Assembly (NCBI GenBank): GCA_011526585.1
Contig: WYBB01000247.1
Coordinates: forward strand, 1-36,738
Source of the DNA: Deltaproteobacteria bacterium
GTDB taxonomy: Bacteria; Myxococcota_A; UBA9042; PHBI01
Length of the DNA: 36,738 nucleotides
Direction: 5' to 3'
Positions 32,287-36,738 of this stretch are shown here, piece by piece. The translations under genes and the position numbers were made by a program. Each line of letters begins with the position of its first letter. The stretch's first letter is position 1. The notes below the pieces were generated by a model. It was not told where the DNA came from. It ran no database searches and worked only from the letters and a program-made list of their open reading frames with translations.

Positions 32287-33887
32287 GCCCCTGCACCCCG
32301 CGACCGCCCCTCCTCGCGCTCGCCCTCGGCGCCGTCCTGGGCGGCCCGCTCGTGCACGCCGCCGAGCCCGACCCGCGCCCCGCCCCGCCGCCAGATGTGC
32401 GCTTCGCGCTCGTCATCGGGCACAACCAGTCCGACGATCCCGACCTCGCCCCGCTGCGCTACGCCGACGACGACGCCATCCGCCACCACGAGCTCCTCTC
32501 GGCCGTGACCGAGCAGGCGCTGCTCTTGACGAGCCCCGACGAGGAGACCGCGCTCCTCCTGCCCGACCTCGCCGCGCTCGCGCCGCGCGTGCCCACCCGC
32601 GACAACGTGCTCGCCGCGCTGCAGACCCTGCGCGCGCGCATGCACCAGGCCCGCCTCGCCGGCGCCCGCCCGATCCTCTATTTCGTCTACTCCGGCCACG
32701 GCAACTACGACGCCGAGGGCCGCGGCTACGTGCACCTCGCCGACGGCCGCTTCTCGACGCGCGACCTCTTCGCCCACGTGCTCGAGCCGACGCGCGCCGA
32801 CCCGGTGATCCTCGTCATCGACGCCTGCAACGCCGCGCTGCTCGTCAACGGCCGCGGCCGCCCCGCCTCCCTGCCCGAGCGCCGCCCCGCCGGCCGCTCG
32901 CGCCTCGATCTCGCCGACTTCCCCAACGTCGGCGTCGTGCTCGCGTCGAGCCAGCTCGGCGAGACGCACGAGTGGGGCCGCTACCTCGCCGGCGTCTTCT
33001 CGCACGAGGTGCGCTCGGGCCTGCTCGGCGCCGCCGATCTCGACGACGATCAGAAGATCGGCTTCGCCGAGCTCGCCGCCTTCGTCGCCTCGGCCAACGC
33101 GCGCGTGACCAACCCGACCGTGCGCATCACGCCCTACGTACGCCCGCCGCTGACCGACCCGAACCTCGCGCTCGTCGACCTCGCCGCCGCCCGCGTGCGC
33201 GCCCGCCTGCGCGTCGACGCCACCGTCGCCGGCAAGGCCCACGTGCTCGACCAGGACCTCGTGCGCTACGCCGACTTCCACCGCACGCCCGACGCGCCGC
33301 CCTTCTGGCTCGCGCTCACGCGCCCCGGCCAGCTCGTGCTCGTCGCCGACGACGGCGAGTGGGTCGTGCCCGAGACCGCCACCGGCGACCTCGCGCTCTC
33401 CGCCATCGACAAGCGCCCGCGCGTGACCGCCGCCACCCGCGGCCCGGGCTCGGAGTACTTCGAGCGCACCCTCTTCCACGAGCCCTTCGACCGCGCCTTC
33501 GCCGACCGCTACCTCACCGCCGACTACCCACGCGACCTCGAGTTGCAGCGCTACGTCGTCGCGCCCTGGTACGACAACACGACCGCCTGGATCGTGCTCG
33601 GCTCCGGGCTCGCGCTCGGCGCGGCCGGCGTCGGCATGCACCTCGGCGCGATCGACCTCGAGCAACAAGCGCACGCCACGCCCTGGGCCGACGAGCGCCG
33701 CCGCCTCAACGGCCGGCTCGGCACCTACGAGACCGGCGCGGCGATCTTCTACGGCCTCGGCGGCGCCGCGCTGCTCTCGAGCGTCTTCCTCTTCGTGCTC
33801 GACCAGCCGCTCTCCGTCGAGACCTGGCGCCCGCCGATCGCGGTCGACCTCGACCACCAGGGGATCCGCCTCAGGACCGACTTCTGA
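32283..33887 (+). CDS. secreted membrane-anchored caspase-like peptidase (C14)
   Basis: The 534-residue protein has a signal peptide (LALALGAVLGGPLVHA, cleaved near residue 27). The p20-like domain has both catalytic residues: H139 in YSGHGNYD and C182 in VIDACNA. After it, D252-L-D254-D-D256-Q-K-I-G-F-A-E263 is an EF-hand-like loop, a frequent companion of bacterial caspase domains, with the usual Gly replaced by Gln. Two membrane helices lie at about 435-455 and 485-506, so the peptidase should be held on the outer face of the inner membrane. Metacaspase-type enzymes cut after basic residues; the specificity here is unknown. Start and stop overlap both neighbours (four and one bases). Confidence 0.88.
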   Translation: MSPCTPRPPLLALALGAVLGGPLVHAAEPDPRPAPPPDVRFALVIGHNQSDDPDLAPLRYADDDAIRHHELLSAVTEQALLLTSPDEETALLLPDLAALAPRVPTRDNVLAALQTLRARMHQARLAGARPILYFVYSGHGNYDAEGRGYVHLADGRFSTRDLFAHVLEPTRADPVILVIDACNAALLVNGRGRPASLPERRPAGRSRLDLADFPNVGVVLASSQLGETHEWGRYLAGVFSHEVRSGLLGAADLDDDQKIGFAELAAFVASANARVTNPTVRITPYVRPPLTDPNLALVDLAAARVRARLRVDATVAGKAHVLDQDLVRYADFHRTPDAPPFWLALTRPGQLVLVADDGEWVVPETATGDLALSAIDKRPRVTAATRGPGSEYFERTLFHEPFDRAFADRYLTADYPRDLELQRYVVAPWYDNTTAWIVLGSGLALGAAGVGMHLGAIDLEQQAHATPWADERRRLNGRLGTYETGAAIFYGLGGAALLSSVFLFVLDQPLSVETWRPPIAVDLDHQGIRLRTDF

Positions 33888-34408
33888 TGCGACGCACGCT
33901 GCTCGTGCTCCTCCCGCTCTGGCTCGCCGCCTGCGTGCGCGAGGCCCCGATCGAGGGCGCGGCCTGCGACCCCGAGCACCTCTGCCCGGGCGGCTTCTCG
34001 TGCACCGCCGGCGCCTGCCGCAAGCTCGCCGCCGGCCCGCTCGCGCGCTGCGACGACGACGACGACTGCGCGATCGGCGTCTGCCTCGAAGCGGCCGGCT
34101 TCTGCGTGCAATGCGAGATCGACGCCGACTGCGGCGAAGCCGCGTGCATCGCCGGCGCCTACGTCTGCGGCTGCCGCCAGGATCTGCACTGCGTCACCGG
34201 CCGCTGCGACGAGGCCTCGGGCGTCTGCGTCAGCTGCCTCGCCTCGGAGCAGTGCCCCTCGGGCATCTGCGACGTCACCAGCGGCGTCTGCGGCAAGGTC
34301 GATCAGAGCGAGGCCGACGCCGCGACTCAGCCCGAGGATGCCGGCGACGCCGAAGAGATCGACGAGGCGCCCGAGGACGCCGAAGGGAGCCCCGGAGGAT
34401 CGCGATGA
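33887..34408 (+). CDS. small cysteine-rich lipoprotein
   Basis: The 173-residue lipoprotein has a signal ending LPLWLAAC. The mature part contains repeats of the C-x-x-D-x-DC-x3-G-x-C form (CDDDDDCAIGVC, CEIDADCGEAAC, CRQDLHCVTGRC, CLASEQCPSGIC), each ending in a paired C-x-x-C or C-x-C segment. This pattern is common in myxobacterial surface lipoproteins and resembles Dickkopf/EGF-like modules. The last 30 residues are acidic and low complexity (DAATQPEDAGDAEEID). The start overlaps the caspase stop by one base (TGATG) and its stop overlaps the next gene by four, so it is part of the same operon. Function unknown; a partner or substrate of the peptidase is possible. Confidence 0.82.
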   Translation: MRRTLLVLLPLWLAACVREAPIEGAACDPEHLCPGGFSCTAGACRKLAAGPLARCDDDDDCAIGVCLEAAGFCVQCEIDADCGEAACIAGAYVCGCRQDLHCVTGRCDEASGVCVSCLASEQCPSGICDVTSGVCGKVDQSEADAATQPEDAGDAEEIDEAPEDAEGSPGGSR

Positions 34409-36537
34409 AGATCGCAGCAGTCGTCATCATGATGGGGACGGGTTGGCTCGGCTGCCACGAAGCCGTCGACACGGCCCCCGACATCGGCACGGGTGCCGAC
34501 GACGTCGGCCTCGCGCTCTCCTGCGAGGCCAACCTCACCTGCGCGCACGGCGTCTGCGATCCGGCGACACTCGAGTGCTTCGACTGCCTCGACGACGGCG
34601 ACTGTCAGAGCGGCCGCTGTCATCCGCGCGATCGCGTCTGCGTGCAGTGCCTCGGTCCCGACGACTGCGACGGCGGCGCGTGCCACCCGACGCGCGCGAT
34701 CTGCGTCGGCTGCTTCGACGACCGCCACTGCCAGCGCGACGGGCGCCGCGGCGTCTGCCACCCGGAGCAGCTCACCTGCGTGCAGTGCACCGCCGACTCG
34801 GACTGCCCCTCCGGGCGCTGCAACCCGCAGACCTCGGCCTGCGTCGGCCCGTGCAGCGAGGACGCGCACTGCGCCGACCGCAACCCCTGCACGATCGATC
34901 GCTGCGAGGATGGGCAGTGTCGCTACGCGCCGATGCCCGACGAGCGCATGGCGCCTTGCGATGACGGCGCCGCCTGCACGATCGGCGATCACTGCGTCGG
35001 CGGCCGCTGCCAGGGCGAGCGCACCGAGAGCTGCTGCGCGCCGCTCACCTGCCGCCCCGATCAGGGCCCGCTCGACCGCGACCGGGACGGCTGCGCCGAG
35101 ACCTGCGCCTGCCTCGACCCGCCCCCGCACTGTCCGCCCGGCACGACCCCGCTCGATCGCGATCTGGGCGGCTGCGCCGATCACTGCCTGTGTCCCTCGG
35201 GCGCGGTGATCGCACCCGGCGGCGAGTGCCCGTGCGCCCTCGAGATCGGCTGCGACGGCGGCCTCGTGCCGAGCGACCTCGACGGCGACGGCTGCCCCGA
35301 GACCTGCGCCAGGCCGTGTCGCGACGGCTGCGACTGCCTCTCGCAAGGGCTCGTCGCGGTGACGCCGTGCCCGCTGAGCTGTGCCGAGTGCGGCCCCTTC
35401 CTGGCGTGTGAGCTCGGCGCCTGCGTCGGCCGCTGCGGCCTCCTGCCCGAGCGCGCGTGCGCCTGCCCGCCGCCGCCGCCGTGCGGGCCGCTCGAGAGCG
35501 CCTACGACAGCGATCGGGACGGCTGCAACGACGCCTGCCACTGCCTCATCGACGGTCCCGACGGCTGCGCATGCCCGACGGCGATCGCGTGCGAGCCCGG
35601 CGCGAGCCCGGTCGACACCGACCAGGACGGCTGCGCCGACACCTGCCGCTGCGACGATCCGAGCGCGGTGCCGCGACCCGACGGGCGTTGCTGCGCGCCG
35701 CTCATGTGCCCGGCGGGGCAGGTGCCGGCCGACGAAGACGGCGATCGCTGTCCGGATCGCTGCCGCTGCGAGTCGGGCGACGACCCGGCCTTCGCGCCGC
35801 CGGCCTGCCCGTGCGCACCGCTCACCTGCCCGAGTGACGCCAAGCCGGAGGACCGCGACCTGGACGGCTGCCCCGAGACCTGCACCTGCGAGGACGGCAC
35901 CTCGGCGGGACCGGCAGGTTGCGAAACATGTCTTTCCCAATGCGAAGCGGACGCCGGGCCGGCGTGGATCTACTACGTCGATCGCGACGACGACGGCTGC
36001 TACGACCTGACGGCGGAGTGCCCGGTCGGCGCGACCGCCCGCGCGAGCCCGGGCGCGGGCTGCCCCGATCTCTGCGCGCCGTGTCCGGTGATCGCGTGCC
36101 CGACCGGGGCGCGTGCGCAGGACGGCGATGGCGATCGCTGTCCCGATCGCTGCGTGTGCGCGGACGGCAACCCCGCGCCCGCCCAGGGTTGCGGCTGCGC
36201 GAACGCGCGGGTGTGCCTGCCTCCGGAGGCGCCGGTCGACCTCGACGGCGACGGGTGCGCGGACGTCTGCCGCACGCCGTGCACCTCGGCCTGCGAGTGT
36301 GGCCTGAGCGCGCTCGTCGCGCCTTGCGACTGCGTGGACTGCGGCGTCGCGCGCGCCTGCGTCGACGGCTTCTGCGCGGCGGCGTGCGTGCAGATCCCCG
36401 AGAGTTGCCTGGCGGCCGACGAGCCGGTCTGTGGCTGCGACGGCAAGAGCTATGCGAACGACTGCGAACGGCTTCGGGCCGGCGTCGACCGGGCCGCGCG
36501 CGGTGTGTGCCCGAGCGTAGAGCCCCGGGAACCTTGA
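34405..36537 (+). CDS. large cysteine-rich lipoprotein with Asp-rich repeats and a Kazal inhibitor domain
   Basis: The 710-residue protein has a lipoprotein signal (VIMMGTGWLGC). Residues 40-170 repeat the CxxDxDC modules of the preceding lipoprotein. From about 210 to 640 there are about ten copies of a D-x-D-x-D-G-C-x-E-T-C-x-C unit (LDRDRDGCAETCAC, SDLDGDGCPETC, VDTDQDGCADTCRC and others), which combine possible calcium-binding Asp triplets with disulfide pairs, somewhat like antistasin or thrombospondin type 3 modules. The C-terminus (about 668-702) is a Kazal-type domain: DEPVCGCDGKSYANDC, then AGV and GVC. Kazal domains inhibit serine proteases. GGAGG is six bases before the ATG, which overlaps the previous stop. 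Confidence 0.85.
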   Translation: MKIAAVVIMMGTGWLGCHEAVDTAPDIGTGADDVGLALSCEANLTCAHGVCDPATLECFDCLDDGDCQSGRCHPRDRVCVQCLGPDDCDGGACHPTRAICVGCFDDRHCQRDGRRGVCHPEQLTCVQCTADSDCPSGRCNPQTSACVGPCSEDAHCADRNPCTIDRCEDGQCRYAPMPDERMAPCDDGAACTIGDHCVGGRCQGERTESCCAPLTCRPDQGPLDRDRDGCAETCACLDPPPHCPPGTTPLDRDLGGCADHCLCPSGAVIAPGGECPCALEIGCDGGLVPSDLDGDGCPETCARPCRDGCDCLSQGLVAVTPCPLSCAECGPFLACELGACVGRCGLLPERACACPPPPPCGPLESAYDSDRDGCNDACHCLIDGPDGCACPTAIACEPGASPVDTDQDGCADTCRCDDPSAVPRPDGRCCAPLMCPAGQVPADEDGDRCPDRCRCESGDDPAFAPPACPCAPLTCPSDAKPEDRDLDGCPETCTCEDGTSAGPAGCETCLSQCEADAGPAWIYYVDRDDDGCYDLTAECPVGATARASPGAGCPDLCAPCPVIACPTGARAQDGDGDRCPDRCVCADGNPAPAQGCGCANARVCLPPEAPVDLDGDGCADVCRTPCTSACECGLSALVAPCDCVDCGVARACVDGFCAAACVQIPESCLAADEPVCGCDGKSYANDCERLRAGVDRAARGVCPSVEPREP

Positions 36538-36690
36538 CCGATCTATTGATTGGTAAGTTATTTGTTTCGTGACGCGATGGACGCATTTCATTTGCGAGCG
36601 CCCAGGAATCCCACTAGTGCTTCGCCGCTGATGATTTGATCTGGCGCCGGCAGCTCTTGCTCTCGGCGATCAGGTCTGATCTACGGTGGC

Positions 36691-36738
36691 TATGACGACC
36701 TCACGCGAGCCGTTCCCTGGTTTGACTCTCTCCGAAGA
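36691..36738 (+). CDS. possible start of a gene cut by the window edge
   Basis: An ATG at 36691 opens a frame of 16 codons that runs off the window (MTTSREPFPGLTLSE). There is no clear ribosome binding site and the preceding 150 bases (36538-36690), which are less GC-rich than the rest, show no other gene. Too short to judge. Confidence 0.25.

Noticed and set aside
28405..36537. Contractile injection system cluster
   Set aside because: The ATPase N-terminus is similar to Cis15, but no sheath, tube, spike or baseplate gene is present.

Overview
The window is a very GC-rich chromosomal segment, almost fully coding, from what is most likely a Myxococcota (deltaproteobacterial) bacterium. The clues are Hanks-type Ser/Thr kinases, a secreted caspase-like peptidase, cysteine-rich lipoproteins with Asp-rich linkers, an ECF sigma factor, PKD-type lipoproteins, and GC-rich codon use throughout. 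No rRNA, tRNA, CRISPR array or transposase was found. The taxonomic call is an inference from gene content.

Layout. 1-9244: a PKD lipoprotein gene converges on a bifunctional (p)ppGpp synthetase/hydrolase gene. From a short divergent region runs a five-gene + strand operon: sn-glycerol-1-phosphate dehydrogenase, yicC, gmk, gltX and a DedA-family gene. 9245-12020: a polytopic membrane protein and threonine ammonia-lyase, both on the minus strand. 12366-13259: an AT-hook/winged-helix-like basic protein. 13573-15468: a secreted protein, a small membrane protein and an outer-membrane barrel. 15503-17910: metK behind a strong promoter and a structured leader, then rplM-rpsI with a clear promoter and terminator. 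17960-20350: an ArnT/PMT-like glycosyltransferase. 20359-21139: an MntA-HepT (type VII) toxin-antitoxin pair. 21286-25123: a minus-strand operon of outer-membrane protein, imelysin and di-haem c-type oxidoreductase, probably for metal handling at the cell surface.

25298-36537 is the signalling part. Two overlapping kinase genes have their membrane segments at opposite ends. A tandem AAA ATPase gene, with a first domain that looks catalytically degenerate, is transcribed divergently from a five-gene operon whose cistrons all overlap by 1-4 bases. These encode an ECF sigma factor, a membrane anti-sigma/DUF4384-like protein, a secreted membrane-anchored caspase-like peptidase, a small cysteine-rich lipoprotein, and a 710-residue cysteine-rich lipoprotein with about ten Asp-rich Cys repeats and a C-terminal Kazal inhibitor domain. 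A cluster of inverted repeats lies in the divergent promoter region. This looks like an envelope stress or surface proteolysis system with its own sigma switch, and it is the best candidate here for an undescribed system.

Three convergent gene junctions (1319-1604, 8986-9244, 13260-13572) carry dispersed palindromic repeats with a GGGCGGCC/GGCCGCCC core. Two of them also carry a long AGGAA-rich hairpin.
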